From Eumeta japonica (Eukaryota > Arthropoda > Insecta > Lepidoptera > Psychidae): a stretch of DNA of 64,000 nt. Below are positions 38,665 to 51,589 of this stretch, in pieces. The stretch is taken from assembly GCA_005406025.1 (NCBI GenBank), contig BGZK01001477.1, positions 81,156 through 145,155 on the forward strand, written 5' to 3'. The translations under genes were made by a program, and so were the position numbers. The stretch's first letter is position 1. The number at the start of each line of letters is the position of its first letter. The notes below the pieces were generated by a model. The model made no database searches, had not been told where the DNA came from, and worked only from the letters and a program-made list of their open reading frames with translations.

Positions 38665-39329
38665 GATTTATCTCAATGCATTTTAAATAGACAAAACATA
38701 GGTATATTATGACATTGTGTGATATCCAAGAAACAGCAGTTTAATATTGCGTCATTCTTTAGAAAACGAAATGTTATTAAAGTTTTACTGAAGTTCTGAT
38801 TATGTTATACGTCAATTTGTATTGGTCAGATAAAAGTGTAGAATGTTGCGATTGGTGCAAGCTTAATTTTTTTTTTTGTAGCTGCAAAATGGTGTGACGA
38901 TCAGTATTGCTATAATAATAAAAAGTATACCACGTGCATTAAAAGTTATTTCATTATATCATTGTTCTCTGGGTCTCAAAACGTTTGAAAATTATTTAAT
39001 TCTATTACACATTTTTTTCCCCTTTTTTCCCATGTGACTGCCATTTATAGCCATTATTAGGCCCACGGTCCATACAAAATTGCCGGGTCTCCTTTTATTA
39101 TGAAATAATATTTGTAATATTATGAAATATTATCGTATATAAATAGCTTACAGAAATAAATGATAGCTATGGACATCGCGAAGGCTGTACTTTGAAATAA
39201 CAAAAGAACCATAAGCTTCAATTTACGATTACAAATAATTATGAGATATACTCATTAGTAACGTATACAATGTATGTACTGAGAAATTTGATTATTCAAA
39301 TTTTAACATTACGATAGTTGCAACGTTTC

Positions 39330-39660
39330 TTTCTACGAGTTGCCCGCTTTCCAATTTCTAACGGAGGCGCATAAAAAGATACAGATTAGGCGGCCACAGA
39401 CAGCTGTCAACGACTATAATAAGAATTAATAGGAGTGCGTTTCATTATTAGAATAACACTATCAATTTACGTATTGAATTTACAGACCCACCGTACGCTT
39501 CGAAGTTACGGTTATAAAAGAAACACATTCATACATCGTTTTCTAAACGTATACATATATTTAACCGATATCGGTGAAACGCGCCTGAGTTATGGTAATG
39601 CACCGGCGATACCGTAAACTCTGTTCGAACGCTTTAAAAATTCTACGTTACCTTTTACAT
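39330..39660. promoter_or_regulatory. Candidate conserved non-coding island
   Basis: A CpG-richer segment in AT-rich surroundings containing TAATAAGAATTAAT, GCATAAAAAGATAC and the palindrome AACCGATATCGGT. It has no coding signal. A regulatory role is inferred only from composition and its place in a series of similar islands. Confidence 0.25.
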
Positions 39661-41369
39661 GTAAAGAGCTATAAACATAAAAATGTCCACGAACTCGTCA
39701 CCAAAAGGCGATTGTTGTTAAATCTAATGGGCCATTAAATAAAATACAGCTCGAGTCACGATAGTTGTACAGGGATATACTTTAAAGGGCTGTCGCTACG
39801 CTCTTGTTAGTTTTAACGACCGCAATAATGTCTGTCATGTTCTATATAAGGGTTTCGGGTTAGGTACTCTATGTTATGCGATTTGATATTGTTAAATAAC
39901 TTAAAAATATGTTCTTTAGCCTATGTTTCCTCACAGTATATTGAAATTTATTTATTATCATTCGTAGATTTATATATAAAAACAAATCGACTGGACTGAC
40001 TAATATGACACCCGATCGTTGACGCCAATATATTTAATTTGTAAATTAATTATTGGTGTTCAAAGCTGTGCGTACGTATTTGCTGGTGGTTCTTAATTAC
40101 AAAGTCACGTCTTTGATTTATATTAAATTACTTAGGTGCGTAAATGCGTACTTTGACCACACTCTGCAGTATAATTAAGTTAATCTCGTGAATAGTGTTC
40201 TAATTTAATGAAATTATTACAATCAATCGTTGAAAAGTTTAGGTTGGTCGAACTCCAGCAAGCAATACAAGGCTAGTAAAAAAAAAAAAAATTTGATTTC
40301 TACATATCTACAGCGCATGTTATCTAAAGTTGACATTTCTATATTTTATCGTATATCTATGTTATAAATCTAATACATGCTTTCCGTGGCGATGACATAT
40401 ATAAGACTGACAAGTAAAGGACTAATTAAGTAACTAAGTCCTCTTTAATTCAAAGTCTGTATAACAAAATCCTTAATAATTAAATAAAGTTATGTGAGTT
40501 AATCAAGTCAAAATTTTAATCTACGTTTAATTTCGAAAATGACCGCTATAAATAAGTGTTAACAGACTGTTTAGCACTCATTGAATTTAGTGTAGTTTCG
40601 TCGTACCTTCCGTTACGACATCGAAGTGTTATCTAAGAATGCAAAAATAACACGTCAAAAGCTATGAAAGAGAAAATATTTCTGTAAACAACCAAAAGAT
40701 GGTATTTTCGATAAGCAAAATTTAGGTGATAGGTGTTCAGTCATTTACAATAATGAGTATTGGAATGTATTTTGTATTTCTTCATTTAAAGTTGAAATAT
40801 AAACCGTTTTAACAGAAATATACCTAAACAATACCAGTCGCATATTTTTTACGTTGTCATATTATTCGGTCGTTTAATAATAGAGAGCCTGTTGCTATAC
40901 CTATTAGTAGAGTCGTTTCTTATTATTTTTTTTTATACAAATCTTTAAAATATATCTGTAGAGAAAATATATAGATTAAACCTATCTTAAGAAAATTGGA
41001 TTTCATTATATTCCTTTTTTTATCAAATTATGTATAGTTATTATAAATAAAACATCACCCCGTGTTTTCATATAAATAATAAGAAAGATTTGTATTATTA
41101 TACTCTGTACACCTTAAGAATTATCAATATATTTAGAACTTACATTATACTTTCTTATGTATTGTCACCAACATTATAAAATTAAATATTCTATTATATA
41201 GATTGTCATTTTACGGAAATTATTTATTAGACGCTTACCTGTGATAGCAATCAAAAACAAAAAAAAATATAATAAATAAAAGTATCTATTCAATATAAAA
41301 ATAATATCAAACTAAGTATGTAGGGAGTATAACATATTATTCTACAATGTCGGACGCGATTTCAAAACA

Positions 41370-42020
41370 CTAAAAAAAACCTGCCAAGAGCATATCGGAC
41401 CACATGTATGTAGTTTATGGATCTGTAGTTACTCGTCATAACATGCGGACTTTGAAGGGGGGTTTTTTGTTTGATAGTATGAACCTGTCAATTGAGTTGA
41501 TGGTAAGGCCTAAAACGGGCCCACATAGGTCGGGTGTTAATGATAAATGACATGATTTTATAATCCCATAATTTTACATGATTCATAAACATATGGTTAC
41601 TACCTGTTTTACACAACCAACAATGAAATCAAATAACTTGAGGTCTCAAGAGACATACTGTTACAAGTCCTCGAACATTATTCAAAAACGACCAGTCTAC
41701 GATCTACAGTAAATGATCAGTCATAACTTTTATCTTTTATATAAAGTTTATATTAAATATATTTTATTACTATCAAATGACTTTAATGTAATGCATTTTA
41801 ATGTACATATTTACTTAAATATATCATTAATCAATTAAATTTTAATATATGATATTAAGTGCGTTAAAACACAATTAAAACACTGCAATCTTAAAATGTA
41901 AAAATATGATGTAAAAAAGTGCACCAGCAAAAGAGCATGTCTCACGGCACTTATGTCATTTTGTTGACAAGCGTAGTTTTTAGACATTTGGCGACCTACA
42001 ACGCACGTGTGAAACATTAA
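41370..42020 (+). repeat. Dispersed repeat family A, copy 2, 5' part
   Basis: It shares GCCAAGAGCATATCGGACCA with the start of copy 1, and GCACTTATGTCATTTTGTTG with AAGCGTAGTTTTTAG from its middle. Confidence 0.65.
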
Positions 42021-42084
42021 AGACAGTTCTGAAAAGAACTACGGCATGTCCTTGAAAATTGCGAGCTATATGACCGAACGTTGC

Positions 42085-42270
42085 AATGCACATGTTATCG
42101 CCTTACCACAGCATTCTTCGCGCTCCGTTCCGATGTCGAGATGCAACCGCCCGCCGCGGCATCCGTTGGCCATCTAATGAAGCAAAGCGACGGCAAAAGA
42201 TATTTAAACTAAGATACATGCATGCGCTTTGCGATGCGCCCGGCGTTGGCTGCCGGCGCGGAAACAATTG
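42085..42270. promoter_or_regulatory. GC-rich island between two parts of repeat A
   Basis: A CpG-rich block (CGCCCGCCGCGGCATCCG, GCGATGCGCCCGGCGTTGGC) with no coding support. It separates the two halves of repeat A copy 2, so it is either an insertion or single-copy sequence between two repeat fragments. Confidence 0.25.
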
Positions 42271-42526
42271 AAAATAGTGCATTAACGATCGTTTCTATTT
42301 GTTAAAATTCTGGATTTTTGATTGGTGGATTTTGTGAATCCATTGTTCACGGAATAATATATAAGAGTAATACGCAATTCATACAGTTATTAGCTGTTTC
42401 ACTGAAAGCAACCCTGCGTCCTTTTCCGCCATAGACAATAACTCGTAAACAAATATATCCATTCTACTAAAAACAATTTTAGTTGAAAGAATTTATTGCA
42501 ATTTATATATATATATATATTTATAT

Positions 42527-42925
42527 TATTTCAGACATACGGTTTAAAAAATAAAAGAGGGATTCATAATTTATGTTATTTTTGGACTGATTATTTCCAA
42601 AAATATTCACTAAATCAAAAAAAAATTCTTAGAAGCCTTAAGAAAAAAAAAAGTGTTTTTAGAAGAAGTATCGAAATATGTGCTACATGTTAATGTTTTC
42701 TAAAAAACTTGTTTTCAGTTTGTATGGAATGCTCCTCTAAAAATATTTATTTATATTATTTAACATCCAAACTAAGTAGCGACTTATATAATACATCTAT
42801 GCTCCAAATTTCATTAATATACATCTTGAAATTTATGAATTAAATGACTATGACATACGGACAAAAGAATGGACAGACTTGACGAAACTTTAAGGGTTTC
42901 GTTATTGCAATTATGGCTAAACATT
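42527..42925 (+). repeat. Dispersed repeat family A, copy 2, 3' part
   Basis: It has ATACGGTTTAAAAAATAAAA, GTATGGAATGCTCC and the terminal CATACGGACAAAAGAATGGA and GACGAAACTTTAAGGG blocks, in the same order as copy 1. Confidence 0.7.
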
Positions 42926-42984
42926 GTATAATAATCAAGATAAACTATATAAAAACAACAAAAAAAACCGGAATTATACTAATG

Positions 42985-43310
42985 AAATTACTACGAATGC
43001 AAATCTATATGTGTAGGTCAAACTGGACGTCGTTTCGAAATCACGTAAAAAGACTATATTTCTGATTATAGGAGCAATAAAGAAAACAAACCTAATTTTG
43101 CTAAATATTTGATAGAGACCAGTCATAAACTTGTAAGTAACAACCGCAAATTTGATCTTTTGCTTGTATATGAAAACGGTTTAATATTATATGTTCTTAA
43201 ATTGTTTAAAATTTTAAAGATAAAGATAATATGTTTAATGGCCAAATTAATATTTATAAATCAGCGTTATTGGTCGTTTTCCTTTGACAAATTGGGCAAA
43301 GATTTAGTGA
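42985..43310 (+). mobile_element. Penelope-like element remnant: GIY-YIG endonuclease
   Basis: Reading through one frameshift, the plus strand encodes YECKSICVGQTGRRFE (the YVGQTGR core, with C for the first Y), then SDYRSNKENKPNFAKYLIET and SHKLVSNNRKFDLLLVYENG, and finally NMFNGQINIYKSALL. The order and spacing match the C-terminal GIY-YIG domain of Penelope-like retroelements (nicking for target-primed integration). The RT domain and the upstream GIY tyrosine are absent, so it is a 5'-truncated relic. Confidence 0.8.
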
Positions 43311-43419
43311 TGATCATTTTGTGCCAATTTACAAGCGTGTCTATCAGTAAGTGTCTGTGCTGGTGGAGGGGTTTCTGTCACCTCTGTCGTATCTGACTTC
43401 ATGACTGTACGACAAGCGA

Positions 43420-44850
43420 GGTGGTTGGGAGCGCATCTGTTAACGTGCACAGAAATCGTATTAATCTAATTGGGGTAAAACAAATAGAAAACTAACACTT
43501 GCTTTTGTGCTCGATATCTTCCAGGCCTCTTGAGAATAAATATTCAATTAATTGGAAGAGGATTCGCAAAGGAAGAACAGACTCGATGGTCAGCGGTGGG
43601 TGCATATTACTGCATGTTGCAAACAATTATCTATAAAATTATAATCTCAATTAATTATTATATTAAGTTTTACTATGCAGAAAATATCCTATTCTTTTCA
43701 TAAATTCAAGCAAAAAACAATAGTAAATATTTAAAATAACGTTAAACCACTTTACCGATATCTTTTTTTTAGAACAGCAAGTGCAAATTGTAAAAAAATA
43801 TGATTTCTTGCTTTCCACTAACATATAATTACTTGTTCTATTTATATTTAAAAATGAGCCTTATTGTTATGACGTTTCGGTTGAAAGGTTAGAGGATAAA
43901 TAATATTTCTTCTTTTGTTTTTATTTGGCACTGCAAAATTTTATTGTAAAATGTAAAGGATATTATGTATAGTTTGAGTCGCTTTGGGAAGTTAAAATCG
44001 TGCATTTTTCCGTCTTTATACATTTATGACCTAAAGAGATACTTCTATCATACAACGTATTTTGTAGATTAACGTTTAATACCTATGCGTAGTCTATAAT
44101 TTGTTTTATAAGTGAAAACACGTTATGTGTATTTAGAGTAATAGTTTTGGTCATTTTCTCTAAATACCTGTACTTCTCTAGGTACCAAATCGTATTAATG
44201 TAATGGACGCAGGAATAGCCGATTCTCACCAAATGTATTTGTTCAGCCTTCGATTTCTTTTATCAGCATTTACACAGAAAACTGAATATTCTTAAGAAGG
44301 TTTTCAAATATTGTATATTTAACATTTTTTATGGTCAAACTATTTTCCCATCTATGATATTGTGCTGGAAAAAATACATAAAATAAATACTATAATTATA
44401 CAAAAACAAAAGATGAATAAGAAAAAATAATATCCTTCACTTATTTATTGAATAATTTTATTAAGCGATGTATTACATACTAGCTGTGGAAAAACAAATA
44501 TGTATAGAGACACAATGTAAGTATAAAATAAGCTGATATTTTTGGGGTCTGTTGACCCTGGCCATCACCCTTCATATCTATACTTATTAAAAACATATGT
44601 TAATTATAATTATCCTATTTTTCACTAGTGCCATTTATAAAACAATAGAAAATCAGAAGGCGCAAAGCGGATGGCATTTATTTAACTATACAATATAAAA
44701 CATTTTTTTTCACAAATAATATTTATCTAACAACTAAAAATAACATAATAAGTATTCTGAATTAACAGATGGTTAACTATGGGAAGTATTTTTTGTCAAT
44801 GCTGGGGTATTCGTTCGTTCTTAATAATTAAATATATAGAACGGCTACAT
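43420..44850. other. Intergenic stretch without recognised gene
   Basis: AT-rich. I see no ORF with domain support, no transposon ends and no RNA gene. Confidence 0.45.
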
Positions 44851-44852
44851 AT

Positions 44853-45175
44853 TAGGTCGGGGAAAAATTATTTTCGTATTTTATAAGTAAAAAGTTGCAG
44901 TAAAGTCTTTTTGGTTGTGTTGTTTGCATCTGGCTAGCTTTGATATTATTAAATAATAACATCTTAAAAAATGAAAAATAAAAAGTAAAGACGGTATCTT
45001 ACCATTTTCCTATTTTTTTTTATGCATCAAAATAAGTGAATATAAAGTTAACATTCGATAAATTTTGAAATTTTATTACAAAAAAAGGAAGAATGCAACA
45101 CAAGCCGCGAAAAAAATTTGTGACGTTTATGGATCTAATGCAATGTCGGCAAGGTATGATTTGTTATGAGCTTTT
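44853..45175 (+). mobile_element. mariner 5' half (TIR plus N-terminal HTH)
   Basis: It begins at TTAGGTCGGGGAAAAATTAT, a mariner-style TIR after TA. At about 45096-45165 it encodes NATQAAKKICDVYGSNAMSA, the N-terminal helix-turn-helix of mariner transposases. It breaks off shortly after, with no catalytic part. Confidence 0.75.
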
Positions 45176-45294
45176 ACTGCCAGACAAAACCATATATATT
45201 CGAATCTCTATTGCCAAGAACTGATGAGACTAATGCGTACCTAATATGTAATATGTATGTCGATGATATTAATTAACTGTTGATTATCATTATT

Positions 45295-45385
45295 GATTTC
45301 GATTCCAATTCGGCTCTCTATTTCTGTCCTGGTTCTGTTCTCTGCTGCAATGCTGAAACCGTTGCTGGTTATGATCCTTCCTTGG
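45295..45385. repeat. GATTCC-type degenerate short-period patch
   Basis: Repeated units of the form CGATTCCAATTCGGCTCTC and TTCTGTCCTGGTTCTG resemble those at 9.8, 15.4, 54.8 and 55.1 kb. It lies between two mariner fragments. Confidence 0.4.
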
Positions 45386-45417
45386 ATATTACTACTATTT
45401 CTCTGGTATTCATATAT

Positions 45418-46260
45418 TAGGTCAGAAAATTTTTTTTCTTATTTTATATAGGTACAAGTTCAAGATAATTTTTCATCTTATTTTATTTACATTTAATTAT
45501 AATATATACAATGAAATGTAAATAAAATATGATGAAATGGTATATATATAATTTTGTTCAACAACTTGTTGCCATTTTGTTGTGATATGATCCCATTGCT
45601 GTAGGAATTTTAGGACTTCCAGTCAAAAAACTGCGACTAGTAGTTTTGAAAGTCCTCTCTTAATGTTGATGTTAACCTAACACTGCCTAAAAAATTTTGA
45701 AGACACCAAAACATGTGAAAATCTAAGGGTGCAAGGTCAGGGCTATATGATGTATGAATTAAGACTTCTCAACCAAATCTCACAATATTTGTAATGTGTC
45801 TAAAGATGTGTGTGGTCTGGCGTTATCATAGTGAAAAACGACACCCTTTCTGTTGATCAATTCCGGTCGTTTTTTCTGTATTTCTTGCTTGAGTCTCATA
45901 GCATCAATGTATTGCGAGTTAATCTAGGTTTCGCTATAGCCTGTGAAGCTGACTAGGATTTTTTCGTTCGTTCTTGTCGTAGGTAATCTATTTTCCATCA
46001 CTAGCAATCAATCTTTTTAAAAATTGGTTCGGTTTCATCAATAGAGAATCGCAAATGAGTACACGATTCATTAAATTTCTTTCAGTGAGCTCGTCATTCC
46101 CAATCTTAGAGACCCGAGTATCGAGCTTTATTGTATATCTAGCTTTTTCAAATACTTCAAAAGTGTTTTGTGGCTTATCCGCAGCTCTTCGCAGAAAGTA
46201 CAAAGGCGGTATAATAATATTGAACAGAGCAAACCAAAAGGTACGAAACAAGTACTATAT
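45418..46260 (-). mobile_element. mariner 3' half, opposite orientation
   Basis: It starts (as the 3' end) with TTAGGTCAGAAAATTTTTTT, related to the TIR at 44,853. The minus strand encodes ELTERNLMNRVLICDSLLM and FLKRLIASDGK (first catalytic Asp region). QYIDAMRLKQEIQKKRPELI and KGVVFHYDNARPHTS (second Asp) follow, then, after a frameshift, a YSPDLAPLDF-type segment (third Asp). The N-terminus and right TIR are missing. Degenerate. Confidence 0.82.
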
Positions 46261-46571
46261 TGGGATTTTGAAGAAGAATGTATTTACAATTGGGCAGCGT
46301 GCGTACTTTTTTTACAAAACTTATTGTTATAAATGTAAAATTTAAGCAACAGCAGTAAGAAGCGGTTAAATTCTACTAGCAGGTGTCAGGGCTGAAACAA
46401 GCTCTCGTGAAAAGATAGGCTGCTAAAACGCAAGCAATAGCGAAAGAATTTTCCTAAAGCTTACACGATGGGTTAATAATGGTCGGAATAATAGGAACGT
46501 GTCTAATTATTGATCGCATAAAAAACGTATACTGATAGAGAATTGAATTTACAGCGTAGTTACTGACAGTC

Positions 46572-48656
46572 CAGTACATAAAGCAATAATTTTGTCATTT
46601 TGAACGGAAAGGATAGGACCAACGGGAAGATTTGTGTATGTACCAGATATTTAATATCCCAAAACGTCAGGTCTTTGAACCATCACCAAAACTCGCAATA
46701 AAATTGTGAAAGCTCGAAAAAAAGCATTTTTTTGAAATAACTTCTGAAGGTTCAAAATACGAAAACATGTTTAAAATAAAGTAACAGATAATTAAATTTT
46801 CTACAAAAAAAGGTCTCTTAACACTTTTACATGAGTGCAACAATTTTCGCAAAAAACGCGTGTAAGTGCAAAATTATATAAAAATGTATTTAATCATTAA
46901 CAAATATTTTGTTTAATAAATAAAGATGCACAGAGTTTCATAATTATGTAATTAAAAGTTTCGAGACTACTTACAAGTTTTTATTCATATTTTTTAATAG
47001 TTAAAAGCAGTTTGAAATTTTAAAATTAATTTTATCCATATTAGGATGAAAATTATTTTTTTTTATGGCATTGAATTCTGCATCAAAATTCTGTTTATAT
47101 TACGCCTGTTACCTTGAATGAAAAGAAATGATCATTATTGGGCACCCAACCTCAGATACATTACTGACGCCCAGATTTCGGACGCAGATTCTCCACTCCA
47201 CATCTTAAGCCCTCAGGCGTAGTTGGGCTGACATGATTCGTTGGCTGGCGGTCAGTAGAGCGGTCGGCTTACCGACATTGACAGTCATCCTCCACTTGTC
47301 CAGCCGATCGGGCAGCACGTCAAATACTCGCTGAATCTTCCTCGCGGCTAGGTCGACCCGTCGGAACGATGCGAAGTAGGTACTATCATTAGCGTACATC
47401 GCCAACATCACGTCGTCCTCCCAGTCTTCGAGATGACATCATAGCGTCAGTATGTCATCTGTGTATGTTGTATATAAGCTGGAGGATAAACAGCTACCTT
47501 GTAGGACTCCTGCTCGGATCGGGCGGGGGGCGGATAGTGCCTCATTAACAGCAACACAGAAACTACGTTGGTGGAGAAAGCTGACGATGTAAGATCTGGC
47601 GGCAGCGGGGTATCCAGTAGTTTGTGCAGAAGGCCATTGTGCTACACCCTATCAAAAGCCTTCTCCATATCCAAGAGCACTGCAACCATCTATCGTCCGC
47701 AGTTCTTCTCGAATGCCAGGTAAGTGCAGTACTCTTATTAGTTGAAGTGTGGTTGAGAGGCCACTACGGAATCCATATTGTTTCTGTCGCGGGGACAGGA
47801 AGCAACGTAGTTTACACAGTAGGACACGCTCAAAAGTTTTCGCTACGTGCGAAAGGAGGGTGATATGTCGAAGATTCTCCGGTCTGTGAGGAACCTTCCC
47901 CACCTTCGTAATCGTTGTAACTTTACCCCTTTTCCAGGTTTCGGAGTAGTAATCGGTGTGGAGTATACTGTTGAACACCCGTTCATGGCCACCCGAGATG
48001 TCTCAGCGCTGTCGTCGATATAACATCTGGTCCAGAAGCTTTCTTTTTTAGCAGACGTAGCATAATCTTGTGTAGTTCGGCTGGGGATATAAATAGATCC
48101 CCTCGAAGGGAGGAGGTGGGGTGTCCATAAATTAAGTCTCTGATTGCTGCGGATAACTCAATGGCGAGATTGTTAAGTTTCTTCTTATGTTTGGGACAGC
48201 GAGTGTGAGCCCACAGTTTGTGTAGCCTGCGTTCTGTTGTAGTCTCACTTTGATGTGCGAAGGCAGGTCCTCGCGACGCGACGTTGAAATAGGAAGGAAG
48301 ATCGTAGCCCAAGACTAAGCTTTCCTTATTTTATTCACCAGCTGATTGACGACGTTATCCACGTCAGTAGCAGTCGCAAATGAAGATTCCAGATGCAACG
48401 TTTCTAAGGACGCCTGTAATGCCGCCCAGACTGTACGCTGTCTCGTGGTTTGCGGTGGCCAGTGCCATGCACCGATTCCTACAACTATGAGGATAAGCAG
48501 GTGTTAGATGTCTATGTCGTAAATGACTTCCACATGCACAGGTCAGCCAACTTTTTCCTGACTTTTTGGGATATTAAACATCTAGAGCATACACAAATTT
48601 TCCTGTTGGTCCTATCCTTTCCGCTCAAAATGGCAAAGTTATTGCTTGATTGACTG
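46572..48656. mobile_element. ~2.1-kb structure with ~100-bp terminal inverted repeats
   Basis: The left arm (46572-46675) and right arm (48553-48656) are inverted copies, close to 88% alike by eye: both carry AAGCAATAA, CGGAAAGGATAGGACCAAC, ATTTGTGTATG and TTTAATATCCCAAAA in order. The ends read CAGT. No convincing target duplication was found. The interior holds a Jockey LINE fragment and no transposase that I recognise, so it may be a long-TIR DNA transposon with a nested LINE, or two solo repeats in opposite orientation. Confidence 0.7.
47150..48480 (-). mobile_element. Jockey-type LINE reverse transcriptase relic
   Basis: The minus strand encodes, in order, ELHKIMLRLLKKKASGPDVI, ITLLSHVAKTFERVLL, a YGFRSGLSTTLQLIRVLHL region, and after deletions and frameshifts the catalytic-motif region MYANDSTYFASFRRVDLAAR (YADD changed to YAND). 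VNVGKPTALLTASQRI follows. It is a Jockey-clade RT with stops, enclosed by the ~100-bp inverted repeats. Confidence 0.85.
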
Positions 48657-48770
48657 TACAATGAGGAGTGGGCAGACTATTCAAAATGTTAAATACCTAG
48701 ATATGTGAGGATGTAAAACATACGTATCTACGTATGTCTTTTATTCTGAAAAGGGACAATTTTTTTGTTT

Positions 48771-48775
<5 letters not shown>

Positions 48776-48801
<26 letters not shown>
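48776..48801. repeat. (TA)n microsatellite
   Basis: A pure TA tract before TCGGGTTTGATCG. Confidence 0.9.
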
Positions 48802-49369
48802 CGGGTTTGATCGATAGTTCTTTATTTTAAAATCAACATAGAGTACGCATGTGTAACTATAATTTCGAGCAGTAAACTTTAGAGTAAGGACCATATTTCC
48901 ATACAAACAGAATCAAATTCGGAACCATTTGAAATAAACAATAAACTAAGTTAATAAGCAATCATATGAACCATATCTTGAGTGTATAGAAACTAACCCG
49001 GGTGTAATTTCTATACACATCGAAACCTCAAATCTAGTTGAATGGGACTGGCAAGCATGGAAAGCTCTCTGGACGGTGAATAGGTGATTCTTATTTCTCA
49101 AACTTATTTGCTTATATTCTATAATATGTATAGAACGTGTATGTAGAAGAACGTGTAATATATTCCTAAACATTTTAATAAGTTGGATATTAAAATAACA
49201 TTGAATATTTAGAATTCAACGATTATTATGTACCTACATATAAAAATGTTACTCCGTACCTGTGTTATTTTTCATAAAAGGATGGAATCTCAAGGAATTT
49301 GTAGTTAAAATCATGTTGTGGTCAAATCTAGCTTCTACTTTGTTCCACCTTCAAATACTTTTTGTTTCT

Positions 49370-49660
49370 CGGCTTCTGTCGAAATGCGGATTTCAAACGA
49401 GCAACAGAGTGAGGTTGGTAAGCCGCGCACGTCCGTGATTGGTCATTTCAGTATATCTGTGTTAGACGTGGCGCGAATCCCCAATGAATTACGGGAATTG
49501 TTTATAACTCGATACTCAGGGATTTTTTGTCGGGATTCCCGATAAAAGCGATCAAATTAAGCTTTCTTCATTGTTGCGGACTGAATGGTAAGTAGGCTGC
49601 GAGCGGGAAGAGAACGCCGAACATACTAAGTCATATTGTCACGTGTTAGATGTCTGAATG
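49370..49660. promoter_or_regulatory. Candidate promoter or regulatory island
   Basis: A CpG-richer block with CCAAT-type sites (GATTGGTCATTT, CCCCAATGAATT), an E-box CACGTG near 49640, and a donor-like GAATGGTAAGTAGG near 49585. It could be a short non-coding first exon on the plus strand. No downstream exon was found. Confidence 0.28.
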
Positions 49661-51589
49661 TTCAAAGTGAGGCTGTATTTACGTATTTATAATGCGTATG
49701 ACGATCGACTGGGTGACGAGCCAGTTCGTATATCGTTTTTGTTAATATTCTAATAATTTTAAAAAGTAAAGAAAAGTGCGATTCGATTGTAACGTTTTCA
49801 AAACTGATTACCAGGCAAACTTTTATATTCCTCGATTTTATTACATATAAATATATATGATACTATCAGCGGTTACCCGCTGTTTCCGGTGAGCCTTATG
49901 CGTTATGAACGTAAAAAACTCAAATTAAAAATTTTAAACATCCTCGACACAAACGACACCGTTAAAAAGTAATACGTATTGTTCCTTTCATAACCGTTAA
50001 TTAAGACAGACTCAACAGTCAGATACTAATGTTTTGGTATTTACTTACCATGCCTAGGTAGCTTACGTGTATATAAAATTAGGGTCAATATGTATGATAA
50101 TATTTTTCACGTTCTATTTATTGTGAAGGGGGTTTTCTAATTTAAGTTTCATACTTTGCTTTTTAAACTATATATATTATGAGTAGACACGTCATGATAG
50201 ATAAAGGAATAGAAGCCGATGTAAGGCCAAGCTTACGTGGTCTTAAATCGCATAAAAAGATTACAGAATTTTTCTGCCAAAAAAAACTGTTTAATAATCC
50301 TCATGACAGATTGCCTTCAGCAGAACAGCAGAAACGGAGAAGCACGATTTCAATACTTAAATTTTTATTAACTTTTGTACCTACTTTATTAATTAAAAAT
50401 ATTTTATATTTAGAGTAATATAAAATTTTGCTTTGAAACTATTTATTATCAGTAATTAAATTGCATTCAACACTACCATCTTATTTTACCACTATTTTGT
50501 TTTGTAGTCTGTAGCATACTACATTATTTTTTCATAGGTAGTGTATTCAGTATTCTACTCCATCTTATTAAACGTTATTCAATAACTTGATTCTTTTATA
50601 GTGTGGTTCACAAGTGCCATTTTCCACTTTTTTTGTTATTTTTCACCAAAAACTATGATTGAGGTGTCATTCGATTCGGAATAATATCTAGAAACTTTTC
50701 GAGACATACAAAAAAAAATGCGAACGTTGTAAATAATTTAGTAAAATAAAAGAGAGGTTTGGTTTTTGGCGAATATCTCAAAAACTATTTGAGATATTCA
50801 AAGTTTGAAAAAAGATCCTAAAAGATCCTAAAAATTTGAAGATTTAAAAAATGAAACATTAAAAATTATTTTGCTGTAAATTACGCGATTACGATTATTT
50901 CGTTCTTTTATTGTTAAAAACTGCTTAAAAATAAATATCAAAATTTTTTACTTCCATTGTTTAAATAATTATTATAAACAAATGGATTATTTATGAGATA
51001 TTACATTTTTTTTAATTTATTTGTTAATAAAAGTTATGATTTTTGATAAAAAAATCATTTTTCTTAAGCATACATCTTAATTATCGTAGAATATACACAC
51101 CTTTGATTTTGACTGATATGTTTTAAAATTTAAAAGAAAATATTATTTCCTAAAATTTATTACCGATAACGAATTATATGCAAACATATACACACATAAT
51201 TATTATATATATGTATGTATGTGTATATATATATAGGTAAGAATTAAGAAAAGTATGTATATTAAGTATTACCGTGTATGCTTTCTTATAAAAAAAGTTG
51301 ATATGTCCTTATTCCCATGTGGCTAAATATATGAGCGCTCATTGGAATCAGTCTCCAGGATCGTATTATTAATTCTTTATCTATTAAATTCAAGACAAGT
51401 GGGCATGAAACTGTTGTTGACTAGTACAGGTGAGCTACAAAACGGAGTCTAGATCCATTCGAAAAAAGCTACATGTGCTTTTTAGACATACTTATGTATA
51501 GTAAAGTAGGCATATAGCTTTTCATGCTGGCATTAGGCGAGCAACGTTTTCTATCACTGCGATAACTCACAAAGTGTCACAACATTAAC
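49661..51589. other. Intergenic stretch without recognised gene
   Basis: AT-rich with poly-A/T runs and a short TATG-type tract near 51205-51235. One 79-codon frame at 50179-50418 (plus) has no domain I recognise. Confidence 0.4.
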
